64,000 bases of DNA from Pseudanabaena sp. (GTDB taxonomy: Bacteria; Cyanobacteriota; Cyanobacteriia; Pseudanabaenales; Pseudanabaenaceae). The stretch covers positions 22,565 through 86,564 of the forward strand of contig QBLS01000019.1 in NCBI GenBank assembly GCA_003249015.1, read 5' to 3'. The first letter of the stretch is position 1. Each line of letters opens with the position of its first letter. Position numbers and translations under genes: made by a program. Shown in pieces: positions 11,085 to 18,841 of the stretch. The notes under the pieces are model-generated. The model was not told the DNA's origin. It saw nothing but the letters and a program-made list of their open reading frames with translations, and searched no databases.

Positions 11085-11120
11085 CGCAAAGTAACCCATG
11101 ACGCGAGTTGAAAACTGAAT

Positions 11121-11175
11121 CCTGTCATAGCAAATAAAGAAATAGCTACGCCATTTCTTTATTTGCTATGACAGG
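11121..11175. repeat. Hairpin repeat, ATGGC-core family
   Basis: 26-bp arms (CCTGTCATAGCAAATAAAG... inverted to ...CTTTATTTGCTATGACAGG) around a TAC loop, with one mismatch next to the core. Confidence 0.85.
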
Positions 11176-11232
11176 ACTAGCGACAGCTATACTGGTTAAA
11201 TCTTAGAAGACTGACTAAAACATGGATTGTTT

Positions 11233-13437
11233 ATGGGAATGCACCTCGGTCTCGAACTAATCGCAGCCTCGATTCAGCAACTGCATGAACTAGAACATAT
11301 TGCAGCCACATCTGTATCATCTTCTTTGGGGATCGAAACTAAGAATCTTAATCTCGAAGATGCTATAAACGTTTTACGAGACAGCCTAATAGAACTTCAA
11401 ATTAATCAGCGATCGCAATTAGTCGAACTAGAACGCTATCGAGAGCTATTTGACTTTGCCCCTGACGGATACTTTGTCACTGATGCCAATGGAGTTATTA
11501 CCGAAGCGAATCGGGCGGTGATGCTGATGCTTGGATACCATCCGATTAGCCAAAACCTCGAAAATTTTGTTTATCCTTCCTATCGAGAACAATTTCAAAG
11601 ACTGATTGGGCAATTGCAAAGGGGACAGAATATCAAGAGCCTCGACTTTCGGATGCAATTTCCCACGGGGCAACCCTTTGATGCTAGCTTTACGATTATT
11701 AGTATCCGCGACGTAACCGACGGAAAAGTAATTGGAATGCGTTGGTGGATTCAGGACATTACCCAGCGCAAACAAGAACTAGAAAAGTTAAGGCAATCCC
11801 ATCAGCGACTAGAAATTAGAGTTGCGGAGATGAATGCCAAACTGAACCTGATGGATCGCCAAATTCGTGTGGAAAGAGATGAGCAGCGGCGTATTTCTCG
11901 AAACTTAACTCGCAATGAAGCCAAACTGCGAGCCATGATGCAGCACTCTTCGGATATTGTAAATATTCTGGATATAGATACAACAATTCATTACTGTAGC
12001 CCCGCCATTTTTCGGACTTTGGGTTATATGCCCGAAGATGTCGTTGGCAAAAAGTTTGTTCGATTTATCCATCCCGATGATTTACCGATTTTCCAAGATT
12101 TTCTCACTAATTCTGTGGATAACCTCTCGGTATCCTCGCCCATCGTGATGCGCTATCAGCATATCAACGGTGACTGGATTTATATTGAGTCGGTTTGCTG
12201 CAATCTCTTGCAAGACAGTAATGTACAGGGACTAGTGATTAACTCCCGTGATATCACCGAACGCAAAATTACTGAGTCGGCTCTCCAAGAAAGTGAACAA
12301 CGTCTCGCCGCGATCGCTTCCAGTATGCCAGCAACTCTGTACCGCCTATCTATGGACGGAGAGAAACGCATTGCCTTGCCATTTATTAGTGACGGTTTAA
12401 TCGATTTGTTGGGGGTATCTCCAAGATTTGCTACTTCTAATCCCTATCAATTATTGGATTTAATCCATCCAGAAGACCTTGATCAGTTTAAAGCCTTAAT
12501 CAAGGCAGGATTTGACAAACTCGCCACCTTTCGCCATGAGTTTCGCATCATTGCGATCTCAGGTGAAGTGAAGTGGGTGCAAAATATCACACGTTATTAC
12601 CGTTTAGATACGGGAACCGTTTTAGCTGACGGGGTTTGCATTGATATCAGTGAGCGGGGCGAGGCAGAATCAAATCTCCAACGCACCAATGAACTGCTCA
12701 GGGCAGTTATTAAGGCTGTACCTGTGGCGATCGATATCATTAGTCCTGAAGGTAAGGTCTTATTGTGGAACGCAGCCGCAGAAAAACTATTTGCTTGGAA
12801 TAGCTCAGCTTTAGGTTCTTCTTTGCCAAATTTGCTAGAGTCTCAAGCCACGGAGTTACAAGTATCGATCTTGGAAACTCTGGCAGGTAAACCTTTGGAG
12901 GGACAAGCGATGACTCTGCAACTGCCCGATCGCAGTTGGATCGATGTCAGTGTATCGACCGTGCTAGTCCATGACACCCATGGCAAAATCGTGGGTGTCC
13001 TCAGAATTGTCGATGAGTTAGGCGATCGCGCCCGCAGAAATGCGCTTAGTGCCAGCAATTTGGAGACATCCTCACCAAGTACGTTAGCCATGCGGCAAAC
13101 TTCATCTGACCTAGACGCGATCGTGAGCTTCAACAATCACCATGCTCAGACCCTACTACACCAATATAAATTTGGGCAACGCAATTTTGCGGGGCAAGAT
13201 TTACGGGGAGCAGATTTTGCAGAAGCCGATTTACAAGAGGTCAACTTTAGCGGCGCGGCTCTCAATGGTAGTGACTGTAGCCACGCTAATTTGCAATTCT
13301 CTAATCTGAGAGGTGCTGATTTGAGAGGGGTTAATTTTCAGTATGCCAATTTACAGGGAGCCGACCTAAAAGGAGCGGACTTGCGTGGGGCAGACTTGAA
13401 TGAGGCAAACCTAATGGATGCAGTAATTGAGCAGTAA
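11233..13437 (+). CDS. Multi-PAS sensor protein with C-terminal pentapeptide repeats
   Basis: About 734 residues from ATG 11233 (an upstream in-frame TTG at 11227 is possible). It contains four PAS-type domains in series. Examples are LFDFAPDGYFVTDANGVI, MMQHSSDIVNILDI, a PAC-like tail RYQHINGDWIYIES and DITERK, and LLRAVIKAVPVAIDII. A short coiled linker lies between PAS1 and PAS2. The last ~70 residues are pentapeptide repeats (A[D/N]LxG pattern: LRGADF, LQGADLKGADLRGADL). There is no histidine kinase, GGDEF, EAL or cyclase output domain, so it may signal through protein-protein contact. The ligand and partner are unknown. Confidence 0.85.
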   Translation: MGMHLGLELIAASIQQLHELEHIAATSVSSSLGIETKNLNLEDAINVLRDSLIELQINQRSQLVELERYRELFDFAPDGYFVTDANGVITEANRAVMLMLGYHPISQNLENFVYPSYREQFQRLIGQLQRGQNIKSLDFRMQFPTGQPFDASFTIISIRDVTDGKVIGMRWWIQDITQRKQELEKLRQSHQRLEIRVAEMNAKLNLMDRQIRVERDEQRRISRNLTRNEAKLRAMMQHSSDIVNILDIDTTIHYCSPAIFRTLGYMPEDVVGKKFVRFIHPDDLPIFQDFLTNSVDNLSVSSPIVMRYQHINGDWIYIESVCCNLLQDSNVQGLVINSRDITERKITESALQESEQRLAAIASSMPATLYRLSMDGEKRIALPFISDGLIDLLGVSPRFATSNPYQLLDLIHPEDLDQFKALIKAGFDKLATFRHEFRIIAISGEVKWVQNITRYYRLDTGTVLADGVCIDISERGEAESNLQRTNELLRAVIKAVPVAIDIISPEGKVLLWNAAAEKLFAWNSSALGSSLPNLLESQATELQVSILETLAGKPLEGQAMTLQLPDRSWIDVSVSTVLVHDTHGKIVGVLRIVDELGDRARRNALSASNLETSSPSTLAMRQTSSDLDAIVSFNNHHAQTLLHQYKFGQRNFAGQDLRGADFAEADLQEVNFSGAALNGSDCSHANLQFSNLRGADLRGVNFQYANLQGADLKGADLRGADLNEANLMDAVIEQ

Positions 13438-13471
13438 AGTCTCAATTATGGCAATTCTATATAGGGCTAGC

Positions 13472-13518
13472 AACCAGAGGTTATTCCGCCCGTTATGCGG
13501 GCGGAATAACCTCTGGTT
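13472..13518. repeat. Palindrome, GC-core family
   Basis: 21-bp arms AACCAGAGGTTATTCCGCCCG and inverse around a 5-nt loop. It is located downstream of the PAS/pentapeptide gene. Confidence 0.85.
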
Positions 13519-13712
13519 TTATGTTTTTATAGCTGCCGCCACTAGTCTTCTGGTTTTGTGTCCTAACAAGAGTGGCTACGGCTATATACGAGTGCATACC
13601 TCTTTATGTAGGTATGCCAAGACTCTTTTCCATACCTTCCGCTAGATTCACACTTTGAAATATTTCGTTATATTTCTTTACATAAGGAAATTACAAAGAA
13701 GGGATTAAGCAA

Positions 13713-13922
13713 ATGGCAAACGGATACACAGTCAACGAGCGCGGCATTCTCAACAACTTTGCAGTCGAGCCAACAATGTATGTTGATGATGTTGACCAAG
13801 CTGGATTTACCCCCTACGCAGAATTACTCAACGGTAGACTAGCGATGATTGGCTTTGTATCTCTGCTGATTCTTGAAGTTTCCACTGGGCATGGTTTGAT
13901 TTGGTGGCTCGGTAACTTCTAA
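13713..13922 (+). CDS. High-light-inducible protein (Hli/Scp, single-helix CAB-like)
   Basis: A 69-residue thylakoid protein with one transmembrane helix bearing the chlorophyll-binding signature [12 protein letters not shown] (about residues 37-48). It is followed by [11 protein letters not shown], typical of HliA/HliB-like proteins that bind chlorophyll and carotenoid and protect PSII during assembly and high light. AAGAAGGGA lies about 10 bases upstream of the ATG. It is a monocistronic unit ending at the hairpin 13977-13999, and is expected to be induced by light stress. Confidence 0.95.
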   Translation: MANGYTVNERGILNNFAVEPTMYVDDVDQAGFTPYAELLNGRLAMIGFVSLLILEVSTGHGLIWWLGNF

Positions 13923-13976
13923 GGACTAATTGTTCCTAATCAAAATGTTCGAGACAAAGTAAAAACGATTCTTCGA

Positions 13977-13999
13977 CCCTACCAATGGTAGGGTTTTTT
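13977..13999 (+). terminator. Rho-independent terminator after hli
   Basis: CCCTACC-AAT-GGTAGGG followed by six T. It ends at the 3' end of the convergent MarR gene. Confidence 0.9.
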
Positions 14000-14453
14000 A
14001 TTGCGCCGAGTTACTTAGTAGGCGATCGCATATTTGCTGTAAAGTTCTTGCCTCATCCTCTGAGATATGACTAGCAAAATATTCAGAAATCCCTTCCCCA
14101 TAAACTATCCACATCTTTTGTTGCATCGCTAAACCTGCCTCCGTTAAGACTGCGTAAGTCCCGCGCCGATCGCTGGGACAGGATTTTCGATAAAGTAAAT
14201 CTGCTTTTTCAAGGCGATCAACAAGTCGCGTTAGGTTACTACGGCTTAGTAAAACTTTTTCAGCTAACTCACTCAATCGTAAGCAGTAATCAGGAGCTTC
14301 CTTGAGTGAGAACAGCACGTCATACCACTCTAAAGGTGGCAAATTGGCTTGAGTAAGTTTTTCGGCAATGCGATCAAGCAATCTAGTATGAACGGTCAAA
14401 AGCGATCGCCAAGCTGAATTTCGCAAAGGATCTAAGTCTGAATTGGTTGACAT
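13998..14453 (-). CDS. MarR-family transcriptional regulator
   Basis: About 151 residues from ATG 14453; an in-frame TTG at 14468 is a less likely start. It is a winged-helix MarR protein: LRLSELAEKVLLSRSNLTRLVDRLEKADLL is helix-turn-helix plus wing, then SDRRGTYAVLTEAG. It is divergent from a glutathione S-transferase gene, with two identical palindromic boxes between them. It is therefore a likely repressor of the GST and of itself, responding to an electrophile or oxidant. The inducer is unknown. Confidence 0.9.
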   Translation of the reverse strand: MSTNSDLDPLRNSAWRSLLTVHTRLLDRIAEKLTQANLPPLEWYDVLFSLKEAPDYCLRLSELAEKVLLSRSNLTRLVDRLEKADLLYRKSCPSDRRGTYAVLTEAGLAMQQKMWIVYGEGISEYFASHISEDEARTLQQICDRLLSNSAQ

Positions 14454-14500
14454 ACTTGCAGTATCCAAAAAAATTGTTGCAATTATAAAAATAGGCTCTA

Positions 14501-14527
14501 TAGAGGCAGCGCTATGCGCTGCCTCTA
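14501..14527. repeat. Palindrome TAGAGGCAGCGC
   Basis: Perfect 12-bp arms around TAT, in the MarR-GST intergenic region. It has a GC-core type inner arm. Confidence 0.75.
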
Positions 14528-14536
14528 TTTTTGGGA

Positions 14537-14594
14537 TTTTAGTTGCAAGTGCAATTAAATATGCTAAATTAATTTTAGTTGCAAGTGCAATTAA
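14537..14594. promoter_or_regulatory. Two direct copies of a 22-bp MarR-type operator
   Basis: TTTTAGTTGCAAGTGCAATTAA occurs at 14537-14558 and again, identically, at 14573-14594, exactly 36 bp apart. Each contains the palindrome TTGCA-AG-TGCAA. They lie in the divergent MarR/GST intergenic region, 47-104 bp before the GST ATG, which is where a local repressor would bind. Related half-sites (TTGCAA near 14477 and TGCAAC near 14600) flank them. Confidence 0.75.
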
Positions 14595-14640
14595 TGTAAA
14601 TGCAACTATATGTAAATATTAGCCACACTTACAAATTGCC

Positions 14641-15303
14641 ATGTTGCCTAAACTCAAGCTAATCAGCCATACCCTTTGTCCCTACGTGCAGCGATCGCTG
14701 ATTACCGTCCTTGAAAAACAAATTCCTTGCGATCGCGAATATATTGACCTAGCCAATAAGCCTGACTGGTTTCTCAAAATTTCGCCACTGGGAAAAGTTC
14801 CACTTCTACTTGTTGATGATGAAGTTCTATTTGAATCAGCCGTAATTTGTGAATATCTTGATGAAATTACTCCAGATTCATTACATCCACTCGATTCTTT
14901 TACGAAGGCTAAACATCGCTCATGGATCGAGTTTGGCTCTAATCTATTAGCAAAAATCGCGGGATTCTATGCCGCCAAGGATCAAGAAACCTTTGAAGCA
15001 AAACGTTTAGATTTGATTGCAAATTTAGAACTGCTAGAAGCACAACTCACTACATCACCATTCTTTGCGGGTGAAAAGTTTTCTTTGATTGATGCCGTCT
15101 ATGCACCAATCTTTCGCTACTTCGTTGCCTTTGATCGCTATCAAAATTTTGGCTTTAGCGATCGCACTCCCAAGGTTAATGACTGGCGTGAGGCTCTATT
15201 TCAAAGACCATCGGTTCAGCAAGCTGTTGCCGAAAATTATTACGATTTACTTGATGAGTTCCTCAAAAAGCGAAATAGCTTTTTAGCGGAACTAATTAAA
15301 TAG
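14641..15303 (+). CDS. Glutathione S-transferase family protein
   Basis: 220 residues. The N-terminal thioredoxin-like GST domain contains SHTLCPYVQRS, the SPLGKVPLL cis-proline motif and ESAVICEYLDE, which contact glutathione. An all-helical C-terminal domain follows with FFAGEKFSLIDAVYAP. The CPY near the start suggests an omega/beta-like class with a catalytic Cys. It is likely controlled by the divergent MarR gene through the two operators upstream. The final codons ELIK and the stop are inside the left arm of palindrome 15289-15343. Confidence 0.9.
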   Translation: MLPKLKLISHTLCPYVQRSLITVLEKQIPCDREYIDLANKPDWFLKISPLGKVPLLLVDDEVLFESAVICEYLDEITPDSLHPLDSFTKAKHRSWIEFGSNLLAKIAGFYAAKDQETFEAKRLDLIANLELLEAQLTTSPFFAGEKFSLIDAVYAPIFRYFVAFDRYQNFGFSDRTPKVNDWREALFQRPSVQQAVAENYYDLLDEFLKKRNSFLAELIK

Positions 15304-15343
15304 GGATCGGGGGCAAAGAACCCGATCCCTATTTAATTAGTTC
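15289..15343. repeat. Perfect 23-bp palindrome overlapping the GST 3' end
   Basis: Arms 15289-15311 and 15321-15343 are exact inverted copies around a 9-nt loop. The left arm includes the last four codons and the stop of the GST gene. It is a likely terminator hairpin. Confidence 0.9.
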
Positions 15344-15359
15344 AACATGATTAAAACCT

Positions 15360-15410
15360 AAAACCAGAGTTTGTTCCGCCCGCTTTGCGGGCGGAACAAA
15401 CTCTGGTTTT
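15360..15410. repeat. Perfect 24-bp palindrome, GC-core family
   Basis: AAAACCAGAGTTTGTTCCGC... with exact inverse, loop TTT. The outer arms resemble those at 13472-13518 (ACCAGAG...CTCTGGT). Confidence 0.88.
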
Positions 15411-15418
15411 AGCATAAC

Positions 15419-16267
15419 TTACACTTTTTGCCACAGTTGAATTTCATAACAAAGATGCTTATGGAAAATATTGGAAGCCTGTAAGCCTTCTTCCATCAGC
15501 TTGCTCAATAATTTGCCCAAAAAATATTGGAGAATCGCATAGATAGGTGGAACAGCGATCTTAATGAGACTAGCCACATATTTTCCCGTAGAGACTCCAA
15601 AAGTCTGAAAACTCTGCACACAGATATCTAGAGTTGGCGCGATATGTGGAGAAATATCATCAGTCTTGATCAGCTTAAACCCTGACTTCAACATTGCTTT
15701 ATGCAGATCTTCGTTAATCAAACAATTAGAGAACATTCCTTCCTTATAGGCTGCATCTTTCCGCAACATATCTGCTAATAACACATAGCTTCCCGATGTT
15801 GCTAATACTGCGGAACCTTCAGCGATCGCCTCTGGCGACATATATTGCGTACTTTCACTAAATAGAACTAGATCATAATTAGTCTGGGCGGAGTATTTCT
15901 GAGGATTGAGAACGAATTCTTGAAAAGTATCTACATGAAATAAAGCTTTTCCGTTGGTGCGTTCTAGAAAGTTAGCTTGTTGCAGCGGATCAGGAGCTAA
16001 ACCTTCAACTTTTAAACCCTTCGCAATCATCGCGATCGCATTGTCACCATTGCCACAGCCCACATCTAATACTGTCTGAATATTGTCAGGTAGAAAAGAT
16101 ATAAGGTGCTCAGCATAAGCATCTTGAGCAGCCCGAAGTTTTGTGATTGTTAATTCTTCTGTTGGTGAGGGAATTGGTTCCCAATAGCCATAGTGTAAAT
16201 GGGAAGACCCTGTAAGATCTCGGTAATACTGAAGAGCAGCATTTTGGTAGCGGATTACATTATTCAT
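15419..16267 (-). CDS. Class I SAM-dependent methyltransferase
   Basis: 282 residues. The SAM-binding motif I is VLDVGCGNGDNA (about residues 65-76), with motif II-like VEGLAPD and a later LVLFSESTQYM. The N-terminal SSHLHYGYWEP is seen in the cyclopropane-fatty-acid-synthase/sterol methyltransferase-like group of small-molecule or lipid methyltransferases. The C-terminus is extended and rather hydrophobic. The substrate is unknown. It is transcribed divergently from the TldD gene. Confidence 0.8.
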   Translation of the reverse strand: MNNVIRYQNAALQYYRDLTGSSHLHYGYWEPIPSPTEELTITKLRAAQDAYAEHLISFLPDNIQTVLDVGCGNGDNAIAMIAKGLKVEGLAPDPLQQANFLERTNGKALFHVDTFQEFVLNPQKYSAQTNYDLVLFSESTQYMSPEAIAEGSAVLATSGSYVLLADMLRKDAAYKEGMFSNCLINEDLHKAMLKSGFKLIKTDDISPHIAPTLDICVQSFQTFGVSTGKYVASLIKIAVPPIYAILQYFLGKLLSKLMEEGLQASNIFHKHLCYEIQLWQKV

Positions 16268-16335
16268 AGGATAGCTAGTATAGCGGTTTTCTACTGAAGA
16301 CTATGCAAACTGTGGAAAACCTCTGTAATACTAAA

Positions 16336-16387
16336 CTAAAGAAGTAGTGAAGTATTACGCTCCTTGCGGTACTTCACTACTCCTTTA
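16336..16387. repeat. Imperfect palindrome before tldD-like gene
   Basis: CTAAAGAAGTAGTGAAGTA is inverted as TACTTCACTACTCCTTTAG around a GC-rich centre. It lies between divergent genes, so a terminator role is less obvious. Confidence 0.65.
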
Positions 16388-16425
16388 GGACTATCTCGCA
16401 AATCTCTTCATTAACTCTTATCTTT

Positions 16426-17736
16426 ATGTCTACTAATCCCGAACAATTGCTAGAACTAGCCCTCAAATCTGGTGTGGAGGCAGCGGAAGTATATTTATCG
16501 GGCATGGCTTCCCGTCCTGTGTTTTTTGAAGCCAATCGCCTCAAACAAATTGAAAGTATCGACTCTGAGGGGATCGGGCTACGCATCTGGAAGGGTGGCA
16601 AGGTGGGCTTAGTCTCGGCATATGGTGACGTTGAGCCAGCCGATTTGGTCGAACAGGCGATCGCTTTGAGCGCTCTCAATGAACCCGAAGAAATCTTGTT
16701 GCGTGATTCCACAGTGGCTAACTATCCCACCGAACTAGGAAGTGAGATCAGCCTAGAGACGATGATTGACGGGGCTAATCAAGCGATCGCTCAAGTGCGA
16801 TCTCTATATCCTGACGCAATCTGTGGCGCGGAGTGGGATTGTAGCCGCGAAACGGTGAGAATCATTAATAGCAAGGGCTTGGATTGTGGTTATACAGACA
16901 TTACTGTGGATGGATCGCTGAGTGCAGAGTTAACTAGGGGCGATGACTTTCTTAATGTTTGGTATGGGCAGTCAGAACGGGGAAATATTGATCCCGATGC
17001 GATCGCCCAACAGGTTTTACGAAGACTTAAATGGGCAAATAAAAATGTCCCTATCCGTTCTAGTCAAAAAACACCTGTAATTTTCACAGCCAAAGCCTCA
17101 GAGCTATTGTGGGGAGTTGTGGCGATCGCGATGAGTAGCCGACAAGTGCAGCAAAAGACTACACCTTGGCTCGATAAGCTCGGTCAGCCTGTAATTTCGA
17201 GTATGTTTTCCGTTAGTCAGCAACCTGATTTTGGCATTTATAGTTCACCCTTTGATGATGAAGGCACGCCGACCCAAGCAGTTACTTGGATTGATGCTGG
17301 TGTTTTAAAGGGCTTTTATGGAGATATTCGCACTTGCCAAGAACTAGGGATTAAGGCTACTGGCAACGGCTTTCGGGGCGGTTTGGGTAACTATCCTAGC
17401 CCTGCGCTATTTAATTTGGCGATCGCTGTTAACCAGTCTGAAAAAATCATTCAAGGCGAAATCTTAGAGCTAGCCGCCACCCTAAAAAACGGCTTAATTG
17501 TCGATCAAGTTTTAGGAGATGATCCCGATCTAGCAGGTAATTTTTCGGTGAATATCGATTTGGGCTACTTGGTCAAAAATGGAGAAATTGTCGGGCGAGT
17601 GAAGGATACGATGCTATCAGGCAATGCTTACACTGCTCTCAATCAAGTCTTGGCTGTCAGTAGTGAGCAGCAGTGGCAAGGTTCGTTATACACTCCCGCA
17701 ATAGTTGTTAACGGGTTGTCAATTACTGCTGAGTAG
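16426..17736 (+). CDS. TldD/PmbA-family metalloprotease-like protein
   Basis: 436 residues, the size of the PmbA/TldE subunit of the TldD/TldE protease that degrades unfolded peptides and matures some peptide products. Landmarks are VEAAEVYLSG, ESIDSEGIGLRIW, NSKGLDCGYTD, SPFDDEGTPTQ and GDDPDLAGNFSVNIDLGYLV. The catalytic HExxxH of TldD is absent, as expected for the PmbA/TldE half. No TldD partner is in the window. Confidence 0.85.
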   Translation: MSTNPEQLLELALKSGVEAAEVYLSGMASRPVFFEANRLKQIESIDSEGIGLRIWKGGKVGLVSAYGDVEPADLVEQAIALSALNEPEEILLRDSTVANYPTELGSEISLETMIDGANQAIAQVRSLYPDAICGAEWDCSRETVRIINSKGLDCGYTDITVDGSLSAELTRGDDFLNVWYGQSERGNIDPDAIAQQVLRRLKWANKNVPIRSSQKTPVIFTAKASELLWGVVAIAMSSRQVQQKTTPWLDKLGQPVISSMFSVSQQPDFGIYSSPFDDEGTPTQAVTWIDAGVLKGFYGDIRTCQELGIKATGNGFRGGLGNYPSPALFNLAIAVNQSEKIIQGEILELAATLKNGLIVDQVLGDDPDLAGNFSVNIDLGYLVKNGEIVGRVKDTMLSGNAYTALNQVLAVSSEQQWQGSLYTPAIVVNGLSITAE

Positions 17737-17757
17737 TACGGCAATTTTAATGCGATA

Positions 17758-17880
17758 TTATCCCGAAAATCCTTTTAGTGGCTCAAGATCTGGAATTTCA
17801 GACAGTGTTTGAGAAGTTCCAATTGCTTCAATAGAAGCTGTGCTAGTCAGCAAAGATTCTTTGATTCCTGCTTGGCTCAC
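17758..17880 (-). CDS. Possible 40-residue protein, unknown
   Basis: An in-frame GTG at 17880 opens a 40-codon frame ending at 17758 (residues include SLLTSTASIEAIGT and DLEPLKGFSG). The amino-acid mix is protein-like, and it lies in an otherwise empty gap on the strand opposite the TldD gene. No good Shine-Dalgarno is seen, so this could be chance. I do not recognise it. Confidence 0.25.
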   Translation of the reverse strand: MSQAGIKESLLTSTASIEAIGTSQTLSEIPDLEPLKGFSG

Positions 17881-18026
17881 GGTTGTTCTTTTTTCTGAAC
17901 AATCTATATTGCAATTATATCGCCATCAGTCTTTCTGAGAGATCAGAGATCTTGTTATAAGCAAGATTGGAGATCGCACTAAATTTATCGATTTATAGCA
18001 AAGTAAGAGTTCGTTAGTACAAATCA

Positions 18027-18079
18027 AAACCCAGAAGGCGAGTGGCGGCGCGTAGCGCCGCCACTCGCCTTCTGGGTTT
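18027..18079. repeat. Perfect 25-bp palindrome, GC-core family
   Basis: AAACCCAGAAGGCGAGTGGC... with exact inverse around GTA. It is immediately downstream of the nuclease-like gene ending at 18085 and probably terminates it. Confidence 0.9.
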
Positions 18080-18084
18080 ATGTC

Positions 18085-18795
18085 CTAAGCAAAACTTTTT
18101 TTGCTATATATCTGCCACATTGCGATTAACTCATTAACAAGCACCTGCAATTGTTTTGTCGGTTCATCAAGATTAGATATTTGATAACCGTGGGTAAGGC
18201 GATCGCGTACAGTTTGAATTACTCTCACTTGATCAAACTGCTCCATCGAAAGCTCACCTTGAGAATACAAATGATTAATTAAAGAGTTAGCAGGAAAGTG
18301 TTCTATTGGAATTGCAACTTGCCTAGCTTGACGACGCATGGCTGCTTCCAAAATTCCCCATAAAGACAAAAATGCAACTTCCACTTCTCCAATCTCTAAA
18401 AATCTTTCAGCCTGTTCTTGGCGTTGTAACATCTGTTCCCAAGTCAGCAGTTCACTATCATCTTTAGGATCGCCCGAAGATATATCTTCTTCAGTGATCA
18501 ATAAAAATCTCCAACCATGATGCTGAGCTACTATTTCGGCAATTTCTCGATAGCGATCGACTGAGATTTTAGCAATTGAGTTTTTAAGTTCGATTATGTA
18601 ACCTTCATCCGATCCCTTTCTCACTATCAGATCTGGATAATAATTTCCCAAGTCAAAAGGAATCAAGGATTTAGAAGGCTCGATCACAACTTCAAATCCT
18701 TGCAATCTATATTTTTCGGCAATTCCTTGCAATCTATTTGTTTCTAAAACTTTAGTGTCTAAACCATTTTTAGCTAATTTAGAATCAACACTCAT
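18085..18795 (-). CDS. PD-(D/E)xK nuclease-like protein with HEPN-like C-terminus
   Basis: 236 residues from ATG 18795, chosen because GGAGGA sits six bases upstream; an upstream GTG at 18837 is in frame but lacks this site. The N-terminal domain has a restriction-enzyme-like signature: YYPDLIV (P54-D55) and YIIELKN (E69-x-K71). The C-terminal ~90 residues are helical (EVAFLSLWGILEAAMRR) and contain RDRLTH (R197-x4-H202), which matches the R-x4-6-H motif of HEPN ribonucleases. It is directly downstream of a zinc-ribbon protein gene. Possible roles are genome defence or RNA/DNA cleavage; the target is unknown. Confidence 0.65.
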   Translation of the reverse strand: MSVDSKLAKNGLDTKVLETNRLQGIAEKYRLQGFEVVIEPSKSLIPFDLGNYYPDLIVRKGSDEGYIIELKNSIAKISVDRYREIAEIVAQHHGWRFLLITEEDISSGDPKDDSELLTWEQMLQRQEQAERFLEIGEVEVAFLSLWGILEAAMRRQARQVAIPIEHFPANSLINHLYSQGELSMEQFDQVRVIQTVRDRLTHGYQISNLDEPTKQLQVLVNELIAMWQIYSKKSFA

Positions 18796-18841
18796 AAATA
18801 GTCCTCCAAATAATCGCACCATATGATCGGCGATCACACTT

